64,000 bases of DNA, taken from NCBI GenBank assembly GCA_963800325.1, contig CAWDAQ010000005.1:682001-746000 (forward strand), in the 5' to 3' direction. Positions 1-8,891 of this stretch are shown in pieces. Both the position numbers and the translations under genes were made by a program. The stretch comes from CAWDAQ01 sp963800325. Its GTDB lineage: Bacteria > Actinomycetota > Actinomycetes > Actinomycetales > Dermatophilaceae. The notes under the pieces were generated by a model. That model searched no databases and was not told the DNA's origin. It saw only the letters and a program-made list of their open reading frames with translations. How positions within the stretch are numbered: the first letter of the stretch is position 1; every line of letters starts with the position of its first letter.

Positions 1-965
1 CCGCGCTGTCGGTGGCCGCCTGCACGACCGAACGCACCGGCCAGTCCTCGGCGCAGAACGACGGTCAGGTGAAGATCGGCCTGGTGACCAAGACCGAGAC
101 GAACCCCTACTTCGTCAAGCTGCGCCAGTCGGCCCAGGCCGAGGCGAAGAAGAAGGACGCGAAGCTCGTCGCCCTCGCCGGCAAGTTCGACGGCGACAAC
201 TCCTCCCAGGTCACCGCCATCGAGAACCTCGTCCAGCAGCAGGTCGACGGCATCCTCATCACGCCGAGCAACGCCAAGGCGATCCTCGACGCCATCCAGA
301 GCGCCCGGGACGCCGGGGTCGTCGTCATCGCCCTCGACACCGAGACCGATCCCAAGGACGCGGTGGCCGCCACGTTCGCCACCGACAACAAGCACGCCGG
401 CAAGGTGCTCGGCGAGTACATCAAGGCACGCCTCGGGGACACCAAGCCCGAGGTCCTCATGGCCGACCTCGACCCGAGCTCGAGCGTCGGGGTGCAGCGG
501 CACAACGGGTTCCTCGAGGGCATGGGCCTGACCGACAAGAGCAAGGCCATCATCGGCACGACCCTGACCCAGGGGGACCAGAGCAAGGCCCAGTCCGGGG
601 TGGAGAACCTGCTCCAGCGCGTCGGGGACAAGGTCAACGTCGTCTACAACATCAACGAGCCCGCGGCCCGCGGCTCCTACCTCGCACTGAAGGAGCGCGG
701 CCTCGCCGACGGCGTGCTCGTCGGCGCGATCGACGGCAGCTGCTCCGGGGTCAAGGACGTCAAGGCGGGCCACTTCGCCGCCACCGTCATGCAGTTCCCC
801 AAGAAGATGGCCGAGCAGGGGGTCGACGCCGTGGCGCAGTACGCGAAGGACGGCACGAAGCCGTCCGGCTTCAACAACACCGGCGACATGCTGATCACCG
901 ACAAGCCCGTCGACGGCATGGAGTCCAAGGACACGCAGTGGGGCGCCTCCCACTGCTGGGGCTGA
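1..965 (+). CDS. frcB: CUT2 sugar ABC transporter substrate-binding lipoprotein (5' end outside the window)
   Basis: Periplasmic-binding-protein-like lipoprotein that captures a sugar and delivers it to the permease encoded next. The reading frame is open from base 3 to the left edge, so the true start lies outside. The first visible residues, ALSVAAC, fit a lipobox, with the lipidated Cys at bases 21-23. The mature part follows the Peripla_BP_4 pattern of ribose/fructose binders: a KIGLVTKTETNPYF strand, two alternating alpha/beta lobes, and GAIDG near the C-terminus. The stop is 4 bases before the permease start, so the genes are one operon. Fructose is inferred from the FrcBCA-like gene order and the resemblance of the ATPase to FrcA. 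Another pentose or polyol is possible. Confidence 0.85.
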   Translation, partial: ALSVAACTTERTGQSSAQNDGQVKIGLVTKTETNPYFVKLRQSAQAEAKKKDAKLVALAGKFDGDNSSQVTAIENLVQQQVDGILITPSNAKAILDAIQSARDAGVVVIALDTETDPKDAVAATFATDNKHAGKVLGEYIKARLGDTKPEVLMADLDPSSSVGVQRHNGFLEGMGLTDKSKAIIGTTLTQGDQSKAQSGVENLLQRVGDKVNVVYNINEPAARGSYLALKERGLADGVLVGAIDGSCSGVKDVKAGHFAATVMQFPKKMAEQGVDAVAQYAKDGTKPSGFNNTGDMLITDKPVDGMESKDTQWGASHCWG

Positions 966-969
966 GACC

Positions 970-1995
970 ATGAGCGGCTCGGAGAGCACCTCGGACACGA
1001 CGGACGCCTCGGGAGGCGACCTCCTCACTCGCGCGCTGCACGCGGCCGAGCGCCGGTTCGCGCAGACCCCCGCGCTCGGCCCCACCGCGGCGCTGCTGGT
1101 CGCCATCGCCGTCTTCTCGTTCGGCAGCGACACCTTCTTCAACATCGACAACTTCTCGTTCATCGTCCAGCAGTCGCTCGTCATCGGGACGCTCGCGCTG
1201 GGCCAGACGGTCATCATCCTCACCGGGGGCATCGACCTCGCGAACGCGCTCATCGCCGTCCTCGGGACGCTGGTCATGACCAAGGTCACCCTCGACGGGG
1301 TGCCGGCCGTCGGCGGCCTGCTGCTCGGCGTCGTGGTGTGCGCTCTCGTCGCGTGCGTGTCGGGCCTGCTGGTCTCCCGGCTGCGCCTGCCCCCCTTCAT
1401 CGTCACCCTCGGCATGCTGACCGTCGTGACCGCAGTGGCGAACCTCTACAGCAACGGCACCTCGTGGGCGGTTCCGGACGGCCTGCTCACCGTGCTCGGG
1501 TTCAAGCTGTACCTCTTCGGCCGGATCCAGTTCACGATCGGCATGCTCGTCGCCGCGGCCCTGTTCCTCCTCGTCTGGCTCGTGCTGACGAAGACGGCGT
1601 GGGGCCGGCACGTCTACGCCATCGGCAACGACGTCGAGGCCGCCCGGCTCAACGGCATCAACACCAAGCGGACGCTGCTCAGCGTGTACGCCCTCGCCGG
1701 CTGCATCTACGGGATCGCGGCCTGGGTCTCCCTCGGCCGCACCCCGAGCGCCGACCCCAACGCCTACCAGCTCGGCAACCTCGAGAGCATCACCGCGGTG
1801 GTCATCGGGGGGACGAGCCTCTTCGGCGGCCGGGGCGGCGTCGTCGGCACCATCGTCGGTGCGCTCATCGTCTCGGTGCTCCGCAGCGGGCTGACCCAGA
1901 TGGGCATCGACTCCAACTACCAGAACCTCGCCACCGGGATCCTCGTCATCGTCGCGGTCGCGTTCGACCAGTTCACCCGCAGGAGGTCAGCATGA
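970..1995 (+). CDS. frcC: CUT2 sugar ABC transporter permease
   Basis: Inner-membrane permease of the BPD_transp_2 (RbsC/FrcC) family, 341 residues. About 45 hydrophilic residues precede a series of 8-10 hydrophobic segments. The family loop GNDVEAARLNGIN, followed by GLYAGCI-like glycine-rich helices and GGTSLFGGRGG, is the conserved region that contacts the ATPase. It forms the sugar channel with the binding protein and ATPase on either side. The ATG lies 4 bases after the frcB stop. The stop overlaps the ATPase start as ATGA, which suggests translational coupling. Confidence 0.9.
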   Translation: MSGSESTSDTTDASGGDLLTRALHAAERRFAQTPALGPTAALLVAIAVFSFGSDTFFNIDNFSFIVQQSLVIGTLALGQTVIILTGGIDLANALIAVLGTLVMTKVTLDGVPAVGGLLLGVVVCALVACVSGLLVSRLRLPPFIVTLGMLTVVTAVANLYSNGTSWAVPDGLLTVLGFKLYLFGRIQFTIGMLVAAALFLLVWLVLTKTAWGRHVYAIGNDVEAARLNGINTKRTLLSVYALAGCIYGIAAWVSLGRTPSADPNAYQLGNLESITAVVIGGTSLFGGRGGVVGTIVGALIVSVLRSGLTQMGIDSNYQNLATGILVIVAVAFDQFTRRRSA

Positions 1996-2789
1996 GCAGC
2001 GCGACCACCCAGGAGAGCGCCGGGTCGGCCCCGGTGCTCTCCGGCCGGGGCCTGCGGAAGAACTACGGCCACGTCACCGCCATCGACGGGGCCGACTTCG
2101 ACCTCTACCCCAAGGAGGTCCTCGCGGTCGTCGGCGACAACGGCGCGGGCAAGTCGAGCCTGATCAAGGCGCTCACCGGGGCCCTGGTCCCGGACGCGGG
2201 GACGGTGGAGATCGAGGGCAAGGAGGTCCGCTTCACCTCGCCCCACGACGCCCGCGCAGCCGGGATCGAGACCGTCTACCAGACGCTGGCCATCGCCCCG
2301 GCCATGGACATCGCCAGCAACCTCTTCCTCGGCCGGGAGATCCGCCGCGGCGGACTCCTCGGCAAGCTGCGCATGGTCGACCGCAAGGCGATGCGCGAGG
2401 AGGCCCAGCGCCAGCTCGACGCCCTCGGCATCGGGACGATCCAGGACATCACCCAGCTCGTGGAGACCCTCTCCGGCGGGCAGCGCCAGGCGGTCGCCGT
2501 CGCCCGGGCGGCGATGTTCGGCAGCACCGTCGTCATCATGGACGAGCCGACCGCGGCCCTCGGGGTGCGGGAGACCAAGCACGTGCTCGACCTCATCAAG
2601 CGCATCAGCGCCCGGGGCCTGCCGGTCGTGCTCATCAGCCACGACATGCCGGCCGTGTTCGAGGTCTCGGACCGCATCCACGTCCACCGCCTCGGTCGCC
2701 GCGCGGGGATCGTCCGGCCCAAGGACGTCTCGATGTCCGACGTCGTGTCCTTCATCACCGGCGCCGAGGACGTCCCGGACGGCTCCTGA
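1992..2789 (+). CDS. frcA: CUT2 sugar ABC transporter ATP-binding protein
   Basis: Single-domain ABC ATPase, 265 residues, that powers sugar import. Walker A GDNGAGKS is at residues 48-55, the signature LSGGQRQ at 160-166 and Walker B VVIMDEPT at 180-187. It ends with HVHRLGRR and a PKDVSMSDVVSFITGA segment typical of the fructose ATPase FrcA. Most CUT2 importers use a double-length RbsA-type ATPase, whereas FrcA has one domain, so this supports the fructose-type assignment. The ATG start is preceded by AGGAGG and overlaps the permease stop; a longer upstream extension of the frame runs through the permease in another register and is not real. Confidence 0.9.
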   Translation: MSSATTQESAGSAPVLSGRGLRKNYGHVTAIDGADFDLYPKEVLAVVGDNGAGKSSLIKALTGALVPDAGTVEIEGKEVRFTSPHDARAAGIETVYQTLAIAPAMDIASNLFLGREIRRGGLLGKLRMVDRKAMREEAQRQLDALGIGTIQDITQLVETLSGGQRQAVAVARAAMFGSTVVIMDEPTAALGVRETKHVLDLIKRISARGLPVVLISHDMPAVFEVSDRIHVHRLGRRAGIVRPKDVSMSDVVSFITGAEDVPDGS

Positions 2790-2814
2790 CCCGTCGTCAC
2801 CCCGACCAGAACCC

Positions 2815-2880
2815 CCGTTGAGTGAGCAGTACGTGTCCCCCCGGGATGCTCCGGGAGGACACATGGTGCTCACTCAACGG
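2815..2880. repeat. Long hairpin with 14-bp perfect arms (REP-like or terminator)
   Basis: Arms CCGTTGAGTGAGCA (2815-2828) and TGCTCACTCAACGG (2867-2880) are perfect complements. Inside them GTGTCC (2833-2838) pairs with GGACAC (2857-2862) and continues inward through a C-rich/G-rich stem to an ATGC loop. It lies 25 bases after frcA and could end its transcription, although no T-run follows. A diverged copy of one arm occurs at 2982-3005 (GGACCTCTACTGCTCGGTCA, then ACGG), so it may be a dispersed repeat rather than only a terminator. The rest of 2790-3049 shows no credible gene. Confidence 0.65.
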
Positions 2881-3049
2881 CTGGGACGGGCGGCCTCGAC
2901 CATGACGGCGAGGTCGGCGACGGTGCCACCGGCGGTCGGGAGTGAGAAGATCTGCGGACGCCACCCTCACGGGCCCGGAGAGGACCTCTACTGCTCGGTC
3001 AACGGCTCCTGGGGGCTGGCGGTCCGGACCGCGGACAGCCCAGCACGCC

Positions 3050-3077
3050 GAGAACCCCTCCCGAAGGAGGGGTTCTC
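3050..3077 (-). terminator. Stem-loop terminator downstream of the initiator tRNA
   Basis: Perfect 12-bp inverted repeat GAGAACCCCTCC / GGAGGGGTTCTC around a CGAA tetraloop. It lies about 33 bases beyond the 3' end of the tRNA in its direction of transcription. No T-tract follows on either strand, which is common for high-GC actinobacterial terminators. It could also act on the plus strand. Confidence 0.6.
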
Positions 3078-3110
3078 AGGTGTTCCGACCGTTTCGTCGG
3101 ACGCCATTCG

Positions 3111-3184
3111 TAGCGGGGGCAGGATTTGAACCTGCGACCTCCGGGTTATGAGCCCGGCGAGCTACCGAACTGCTCCACCCCGCG
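3111..3184 (-). tRNA. Initiator tRNA-fMet (anticodon CAT)
   Basis: Read on the minus strand, it folds as a full cloverleaf starting CGCGGGG and ending CCCCGCT plus the discriminator A. The anticodon loop is CTCATAA on a stem with three G:C pairs (GGG/CCC). The first acceptor pair is mismatched (C1 opposite U72). Both are marks of initiator rather than elongator tRNA-Met. The T-arm carries GGTTCAAATCC. The CCA end is not encoded, as the next genomic bases are CGA. Confidence 0.95.
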
Positions 3185-3262
3185 GCGTGTGTCTCAACAG
3201 TAGGCGACCGGGGGCGGGCGGGGCAAATCCGCCCTCCGGACCCGCCCCGGGCCCCGACGCCG

Positions 3263-5851
3263 TCAGCGGCGGGACCCGCTCGCCACGGTGCCCACGGCGC
3301 TCGCCGGCGCCGGTGGGGCCTCCACGACGCCGTCGGGGCCGGAGAGGATGCCGAGCTCCCACGCCCGCCGGACGGCCTCGTTGCGGCGGCCGGCCCCGAG
3401 CTTGCGCAGCACGCTGCGGACGTGGCTGCGCACCGTGTTGACCGAGACGAACATCGTCGCGGCGATCTCCTCGGTCGTGAGCAGCTCGGCGAGGTGCCCG
3501 AGCACCTCCCGCTCCTTGGCCGTGAGTGGACCGCGCAGGTCACGCGGGCCGCGTTCGGGCGGACCCCCGGCCACGGGTCGCCCCCGGGGGGTGTCGGCCT
3601 CGTCCAGCCCGGGCCGCAGCCACGGGTGCAGAGCGCTGAGCTCCGAGGGGTCCAGGAGCCGCCGGGCCCGGGCCGGGGGGTCGAGGAACGGGCGCCGCAG
3701 GTGCTCCGGTGCCGCGAGCCGCAGGGCGCGCTCGACGTGGAGCCGACCCCGACGCGCGTCGCCGTGGGCGGCCGCGGTCCCTGCCTCGTCGAGCCAGGCC
3801 TCGACGCGCAGCGGGAGCGGCCCCGCCTCGTCCGGTCGGGTGGTCTCCCTCCGCGTGCCCGGTCCGTCCCCTTCGGGGGCGGGCGCGACGCTTCGGGCCT
3901 GTTCGGCGAGGACGAACCCGCTCAGCCACCCTTGGCCGGGACGCCCCGACCGGTCGACGGTCGCCCGCAGCTCGGTCTCCGCGAGCCCCGGGCGCCCGGT
4001 GGCCCGGAACAGCCGGGCGCGCACGATCTGCAGCGCCGGCTCGAGGAGGGCGGCGTCGAGCGTGGGGGGCGTTCCCTCGGCCCGCCGCAGCAGGTCTGCC
4101 ACGGCGCCGAGGTCGTACTCGTCGCTGCGGGCCCAGGCGAGCGCGACCAGCGCCGAGCGGGGCGCGGGCACCCCGGCGGTCTCCTCGTCCGGTCCGCGCA
4201 GCGACCCGGTCATCTCCTCGGTCCGCCGCAGCCGCCCTCGGAGTGCCTCGGCGAGCGCGGCCATCCCGAGCAGGGAGGCGCGGGTGGCATCCGGCCCGGG
4301 ACCGGCCCGATGCGCTCCCTCGACGAGACAGCTGGCCGCGGAGCGGAGCTCCCCCGAGCGCAGCAGCACGCGGCCCTGGGCGCCGGCGAGGACCGCCAGC
4401 AGCGCGCCCCGGGACGCCGGGGGCCCGCCGTCGAGCAGCCGCAGCGCCGCCTCGGCGGCGAGGACCCGCTCGAGCGCGTCATCGAGGTCGTTACCCAGGC
4501 TCGCGCTCACCGCCTCCACCACCGTCAGCATCACCTCGAAGGCCCGGCGCCTGCCGAGCGGGACGAGCGCGGCGGCGGAACGCGCCCCCTCGAGGGCGCG
4601 GACGCAGCCTTCGGTGTCCAGCGCGGCGAGTGCGAGTGCCGCCCTGACCAGCGCGGCCTCCGGCCCGGGAAGCTCTGCGGGTAGGTCGGCCAGCCACGAC
4701 GCCCACCCGCCCTCCCCGGTGAGCAGGCACCCGACGGCACCGCCGTCGACGACGTACCCGGCGGCGGCCGCCCAGGCCTGGGCGGCACAGGCGTGCTGGA
4801 CCGCCTCTGCAGCCCGTCCGTCACGCGCGAACCAGTCGGACGCCCGGCGGTGGAGCGCCGGAACCAGGCCGGGGCGGTCGAAGCGCAGCTGGGCGCGCAA
4901 CATCTCGCGGAACAGGGGGTGGTAGCGGTAGACCCCCTCCTTCCCGGGGACCGGTTGGACGAAGGCGTTGCCCCGGGCGACGAACTGCATGACCCGTGGG
5001 CCCCGGGCCCGTTCCGTGAGGGCCTCGACGAGTCCCGGCGGCAGCTCGTCGTCGACGATGCACGTGCGCAGCAGCACCTCCCTGACCTCCGACGGCTGGG
5101 TCTCGAGCACCTCGTGGGCGAGGTAGGCGGCGACGTTCCCGCTGTCTCCGCGGAACCCCGCAACCGTTCCCTCGGGGTCCGCCGACCCCGCCAGCGCCAT
5201 CGCGGCGAAGCGCAGGCCGGCGGGCCAGCCCCCGGTGCGTGCGTGGAGCTGGTCGACGAGCTCGGGGGCGAGCTCGAGCCTCTCCCCGCGCAGCAGCTCG
5301 GCGGCCTCCTCGGGGGTGAAGGCGAGGTCGGCGGCGCGCACTTCCGACAGCCGGCCCTCGAGGCGGTACCGGTGCAGCGGCATCGGCGGGTCCTCCCGGG
5401 TGAGGAGGACCAGCCGCAGGTCACCCGAGCAGGCGAGCAGGAGCCGGTGGAGGGCGGCCCCGAGCTCCGGGGGCACGACGAGGTCGCCGAAGTCGAGGAC
5501 GAGGGTGGTCGGCGCACCGCGTCGGGCGATCGCCCGGGCGAGTCCGGGCCATCCCTTGTCGGCGGGCCCTACCGTCCCGGCATCCCCTGACGCACCGGTC
5601 GCGAGGTCGGAGGAGGCGCCACCGAACGCCCCGAGGGCGGCGCGCACGGCCGCCTCCACCGCCACCGGGTCCTCGTCGGTGACGTCGACGACGACGGGGT
5701 CGCCATCGGGATGGCTGCCCTCGGCCCACCCGCGCAGCATGACGGTCTTGCCGAACCCTGCCGGCGCGCTGACGAGCCTCAGGGGAAACCCGGCAGCGGC
5801 TCCGAGGAGACCTGACAGCCGGGGCCGGTCGACCCATTCCACCCGTGCCAT
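3263..5851 (-). CDS. Large LuxR-family (MalT/LAL-type) transcriptional regulator
   Basis: Predicted ATP-dependent transcription activator of 862 residues. An N-terminal AAA/STAND ATPase carries Walker A APAGFGKT (residues 29-36) and a Walker B-like strand TLVLDFGDL. A long alpha-helical, tetratricopeptide-like middle region follows. A LuxR helix-turn-helix lies near the C-terminus, containing LTAKEREVL, EEIAATMFVS and NTVRSHVRSVLRKLGA. The chosen ATG at 5851 has GGGAGG just upstream; the frame stays open for 75 more codons but without comparable signals. Such proteins respond to small inducers or sugars, but the ligand is not evident. It is divergent from the gene at 6067. Confidence 0.85.
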   Translation of the reverse strand: MARVEWVDRPRLSGLLGAAAGFPLRLVSAPAGFGKTVMLRGWAEGSHPDGDPVVVDVTDEDPVAVEAAVRAALGAFGGASSDLATGASGDAGTVGPADKGWPGLARAIARRGAPTTLVLDFGDLVVPPELGAALHRLLLACSGDLRLVLLTREDPPMPLHRYRLEGRLSEVRAADLAFTPEEAAELLRGERLELAPELVDQLHARTGGWPAGLRFAAMALAGSADPEGTVAGFRGDSGNVAAYLAHEVLETQPSEVREVLLRTCIVDDELPPGLVEALTERARGPRVMQFVARGNAFVQPVPGKEGVYRYHPLFREMLRAQLRFDRPGLVPALHRRASDWFARDGRAAEAVQHACAAQAWAAAAGYVVDGGAVGCLLTGEGGWASWLADLPAELPGPEAALVRAALALAALDTEGCVRALEGARSAAALVPLGRRRAFEVMLTVVEAVSASLGNDLDDALERVLAAEAALRLLDGGPPASRGALLAVLAGAQGRVLLRSGELRSAASCLVEGAHRAGPGPDATRASLLGMAALAEALRGRLRRTEEMTGSLRGPDEETAGVPAPRSALVALAWARSDEYDLGAVADLLRRAEGTPPTLDAALLEPALQIVRARLFRATGRPGLAETELRATVDRSGRPGQGWLSGFVLAEQARSVAPAPEGDGPGTRRETTRPDEAGPLPLRVEAWLDEAGTAAAHGDARRGRLHVERALRLAAPEHLRRPFLDPPARARRLLDPSELSALHPWLRPGLDEADTPRGRPVAGGPPERGPRDLRGPLTAKEREVLGHLAELLTTEEIAATMFVSVNTVRSHVRSVLRKLGAGRRNEAVRRAWELGILSGPDGVVEAPPAPASAVGTVASGSRR

Positions 5852-6066
5852 GCGCCCTCCCAGGGCTGCTGTTCCGGGTCCCTCCCCCGTTCGCGACGCG
5901 TCGCGACGCGTGGCGGCGCCCTCACGACACCCCAACACCCTCACGGGGCGGCTGGTAGGGCCGAACGTCCCCGCAGGAGGCTCAGCCCACGGGGATGACG
6001 CCCCGACGTCCCCGCCGTGGGACCGTCGGCGCACGATGACGGACGAGGGCAGGACGGAGGTGGCCG
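5852..6066. promoter_or_regulatory. Divergent intergenic region between the LuxR regulator and the 6067 operon
   Basis: A 215-base gap between divergent genes that must hold promoters for both sides. No clear -10/-35 pair or operator palindrome stood out. GGAGG at 6056-6060 is the ribosome-binding site of the downstream gene. Confidence 0.35.
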
Positions 6067-6606
6067 GTGCGCGCAACCTACGAGATCCGCGCCGCCCGGG
6101 GTGAGCGGCTCCGTCCAGGCGACGTCGGGCCCGGGGTGACGATGACCCGCGCCCTGTTGACCGTGCTCGGTGGGCTTCCCGACCAGTCGGCCCTCTTCGG
6201 CCTGCTCGACCGGCTGCGCGCGCTCGGCGTCGAGGTCTTCGACGTCCGGCGCGGCGACGCCGCCACCCCCCCGGACGTCGGCGGCACGAGCGGGCACCGC
6301 AGCCGCTCCTCCGCCTCGTACGAGGTGAGCGTGCCGGGGGTGCTCGGGCCCGCCCTGCTGGCCTGGTGCACCGCGGCCGGGGCCCGCCGCACGGCCACGG
6401 TCGACGTGCTCAGGGTGACGGCCGAGGACGACCCCGGGATCGCAGGTCTCGCGGCCCGGCTCGGCGCCATCGGCGTCGTGGTGTGCGGCATCCGCCGGGT
6501 GGACCCGACGCCGTGCCCCGCACCTGCGCCCTCGACCGAGGACTCGCCGACCCCGGCGCCGGCCTCACCCGCTGGGGGTGATGACGCAGACCCGGGGCCG
6601 GCGTGA
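6067..6606 (+). CDS. Hypothetical protein, first gene of a three-gene operon
   Basis: Protein of 179 residues that I do not recognise. The N-terminal 140 residues look like a compact alpha/beta domain with strand-helix units such as RALLTVLGGLPDQ and LFGLLDRLRALGVEVFDV. The last 35 residues are a low-complexity Pro/Ala/Asp tail. The GTG start at 6067 has GGAGG six bases upstream. Its TGA overlaps the next gene by GTGA, so the two products are probably made together. No signal peptide or membrane segment is seen. Confidence 0.6.
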   Translation: MRATYEIRAARGERLRPGDVGPGVTMTRALLTVLGGLPDQSALFGLLDRLRALGVEVFDVRRGDAATPPDVGGTSGHRSRSSASYEVSVPGVLGPALLAWCTAAGARRTATVDVLRVTAEDDPGIAGLAARLGAIGVVVCGIRRVDPTPCPAPAPSTEDSPTPAPASPAGGDDADPGPA

Positions 6607-7070
6607 CGCTGCTCGGCATGACACCACCCGAGGGGCACGGCCCGATCGACTTCGTCCTCATCGAGTTCCAGGGAGACCGCGCGACCGGCGCGGCCGCCCG
6701 CGAGCTGCTCGACCTCGTCGAGCGCGGCATCGTCAGGATCTTCGACCTCGTCCTCATCGGGAAGGGCGAGGACGGGAGCGTCGCCGCCCTCGACCTCGCC
6801 GACCCGTCCGCGGCCGGCGCGGCCGGGGACTTCGCCCGGCTGACCGGCGCCCGTTCCGGGCTGCTCGGCGAGGACGACGTCGCCGAGGCCGCCGCCGCCA
6901 TGTCCCCGGGCACCCTGGCGGCACTCATCGTGTACGAGAACAGCTGGGCGGCCCCGTTCGTCACAGCCGCCCGGGAGGCGGGTGGCGAGGTCGTCGCCAG
7001 CGCCCGCATCCCGGCACAGGACGTCATGGACGCGCTCGAGGCCCTCGAGGCCTTCGACGCCGCAGTGTGA
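6603..7070 (+). CDS. DUF6325/DUF1269-like small protein
   Basis: Protein of 155 residues. It has an amphipathic N-terminal alpha/beta region (GPIDFVLIEFQGD, ELLDLVERGIVRIFDLVLI), then acidic stretches, and a segment ending ALIVYENSWAAPF. The pattern matches small actinobacterial proteins annotated as DUF6325 or DUF1269 family members, which commonly sit next to SHOCT proteins; this is a memory-based family call. It overlaps the preceding gene by 4 bases and is 10 bases from the next. Function unknown, perhaps envelope or stress related by association. Confidence 0.6.
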   Translation: MTLLGMTPPEGHGPIDFVLIEFQGDRATGAAARELLDLVERGIVRIFDLVLIGKGEDGSVAALDLADPSAAGAAGDFARLTGARSGLLGEDDVAEAAAAMSPGTLAALIVYENSWAAPFVTAAREAGGEVVASARIPAQDVMDALEALEAFDAAV

Positions 7071-7080
7071 GGAGGTAGCC

Positions 7081-7383
7081 GTGCCCGGACTACTCAGAGG
7101 AGTCGCCCGCACCGCCGTGGTCGCGGGAACCGCATCGGCCGTCAACGGCCGGGTCCAGCGCCGTCAGGCCGAGAGGTTCGCCGCCCGCGACGCCGACATC
7201 GCGGCCGAGCAGGAGCAGGCCTACACCGAGCGGGTCGCCCCCCAGCAGGCACCCCCGCCTCCGCCCGCGCCGTCGCAGGGACAGCTCATCGAGCAGCTGA
7301 AGTCGCTGGGCGAGCTGCGGGACCAAGGGGTGCTCACCGAGGCCGAGTTCGCGGCGCAGAAGGCGAAGCTCCTCGGGTCCTGA
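7081..7383 (+). CDS. Small SHOCT-domain protein
   Basis: Protein of 100 residues. The N-terminus has a short hydrophobic stretch (GVARTAVVAGTASAV), then a basic/acidic helix rich in Ala/Arg/Glu. A PPPPPAPS linker leads to a C-terminal SHOCT motif (LIEQLKSLGELRDQGVLTEA, then EFAAQKAKLL). SHOCT modules are short helical hairpins often at the ends of membrane or oligomerising proteins. The GTG start follows GAGGAGG. It is the last gene of the 6067 operon and faces the membrane gene at 7434 across about 50 bases. Confidence 0.75.
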   Translation: MPGLLRGVARTAVVAGTASAVNGRVQRRQAERFAARDADIAAEQEQAYTERVAPQQAPPPPPAPSQGQLIEQLKSLGELRDQGVLTEAEFAAQKAKLLGS

Positions 7384-7433
7384 CAGCTCCCCCCTGTCCT
7401 GACACTGCGGCTGCCGCCCGCGGTCGGGACTAC

Positions 7434-8891
7434 TTACTGCGCCACCTGACCCCCGGCGCCTGCCCCCGGGGGAGCACCCGGTCCGGTCCGGTCGGGGCCC
7501 GCCGGCACCTGCGCCGCCGGCACGGGCGCCGCCGGAGCGGCGAGGAACTCGACGAGCGCGAGGGCCACGAGGACGCCGACCGTCGTCCAGACGATGACGA
7601 GCACGGTCGGCTGGGACCACAGCGCCACGACGACGCCACCGGCGACGACCACCGCCACCCGCAGCGCCCGCCGGTGGGCGTGGACCCAGGCCCCGACCGG
7701 ACCGGTGCTCCACCCGACCGACTCCGCCCCACCCCGCACCGACCCGATGCCGCGGCCGCTGAGCTCACGGGTGCGCCGGGCCGCGGCCGAGGGGCCGGTG
7801 ACGAAGGCCCCCAGCGCCACGAGCAGCGCGAGCACGGCGGTTGCCCGCAGGCCGTCGCGGAGGAACCGGACGAGGGTGTCGAAGACGGCACCTGCGGAGT
7901 CCCGGGACAGCACCTCGTGCGGGAGGGCGTTCAGGTAGAGCGGCCTCGCGACCGCGATCCCCACGGCCAGCACGAGCATGGCAGCGGCGACGCCGAGGGC
8001 GCCGCGCAGGAGGCCGCGGCGCCGGTCCCGGGCGAGCAGCACCCCGCCCGCGAGGAGCGCGAGGGTGACGAACGGCAGCCAGGTCCCGAGGGTGCTCAGC
8101 AGCCGGTAGAGGGTCTGCCCCTTCGTCACGACGTCCGACTGGACGAGGACGAGCGAGCGGTCGACCGTCGGCACCTTCTCCGCGATCGTGTACCCGCGCG
8201 CCACGAGCTGCTGCTTGACGCGGTCGACGAGAGGGCCGAGGTTGAGCGTGACCGTGTCCTGCTGGGCGCTGACGGCCCCGCCCTGCTTCCCCTCCAGCAG
8301 GTTGACGAGCTCGGCGTGGGCGACCCTGTTGGCCCGGTCCCACACCTCGGCGAACTGCGGGGTCGCGAGGATCGTGCCGACCTGGTCACGGGTGAAGCCC
8401 TCGACCCCGCTGACGATCGGGGCCTGCAGCGCCGTGAGGTTGGCCGCCACCCGGGGTGGGACCCTCGGCTGGCTGGACAAGGTCGTGAGGAGCTCGTGGG
8501 TGATCGCGGGCACGTCGACGTACCGGAAGATCTCGGCCGTCACCGCGTCCGCGACGTCGGAGCGGACCGAGGGGTCGTCGACGAGCGGCGCCACCGTCTG
8601 GACGTAGCGATCGGTGTCCGAGACCTGCGTGCTCGCCCACACCGCGGTCACCGACAGGGGCGCGAGGATGCAGGCGAGGGTGATGAGGACCGCAGCGAGC
8701 ACCGAACGCCACCGGCCACCCACATGCGCAGGTGGCCGGGTACCCGGGCGGGTGCCCTCCGCGTCCGGCGCGGTCCGGGAGAGCTCGGCCTCGAGCTCGG
8801 CCACGCGCCGGCGCAGGGCCTCGACCTCCCGGTCGGCCTCCTGCGGCGACTGCGTCCCGTCCCGTCCGGCCTCGTCGGCTCCTCGCTCCAT
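7434..8891 (-). CDS. Multi-pass membrane protein of unknown function
   Basis: Protein of 485 residues. It starts with a charged coiled-coil-like segment (about residues 18-45, DREVEALRRRVAELEAELS). A first membrane helix lies at about 62-84. A large extracytoplasmic alpha-helical region of about 180 residues has conserved-looking runs such as SDTDRYVQTVAPL. Several closely spaced helices follow between about 265 and 450. The C-terminus is a Pro/Ala/Gly tail. The ATG overlaps the stop of the upstream SHOCT gene (TGATG), so the two are coupled. No enzymatic motif is visible. Confidence 0.75.
   Translation of the reverse strand: MERGADEAGRDGTQSPQEADREVEALRRRVAELEAELSRTAPDAEGTRPGTRPPAHVGGRWRSVLAAVLITLACILAPLSVTAVWASTQVSDTDRYVQTVAPLVDDPSVRSDVADAVTAEIFRYVDVPAITHELLTTLSSQPRVPPRVAANLTALQAPIVSGVEGFTRDQVGTILATPQFAEVWDRANRVAHAELVNLLEGKQGGAVSAQQDTVTLNLGPLVDRVKQQLVARGYTIAEKVPTVDRSLVLVQSDVVTKGQTLYRLLSTLGTWLPFVTLALLAGGVLLARDRRRGLLRGALGVAAAMLVLAVGIAVARPLYLNALPHEVLSRDSAGAVFDTLVRFLRDGLRATAVLALLVALGAFVTGPSAAARRTRELSGRGIGSVRGGAESVGWSTGPVGAWVHAHRRALRVAVVVAGGVVVALWSQPTVLVIVWTTVGVLVALALVEFLAAPAAPVPAAQVPAGPDRTGPGAPPGAGAGGQVAQ

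Noticed and set aside
1338..1991. Long N-terminal extension of the ABC ATPase frame
   Set aside because: It lies within the permease gene in another register; ATG 1992 with AGGAGG is the real start.
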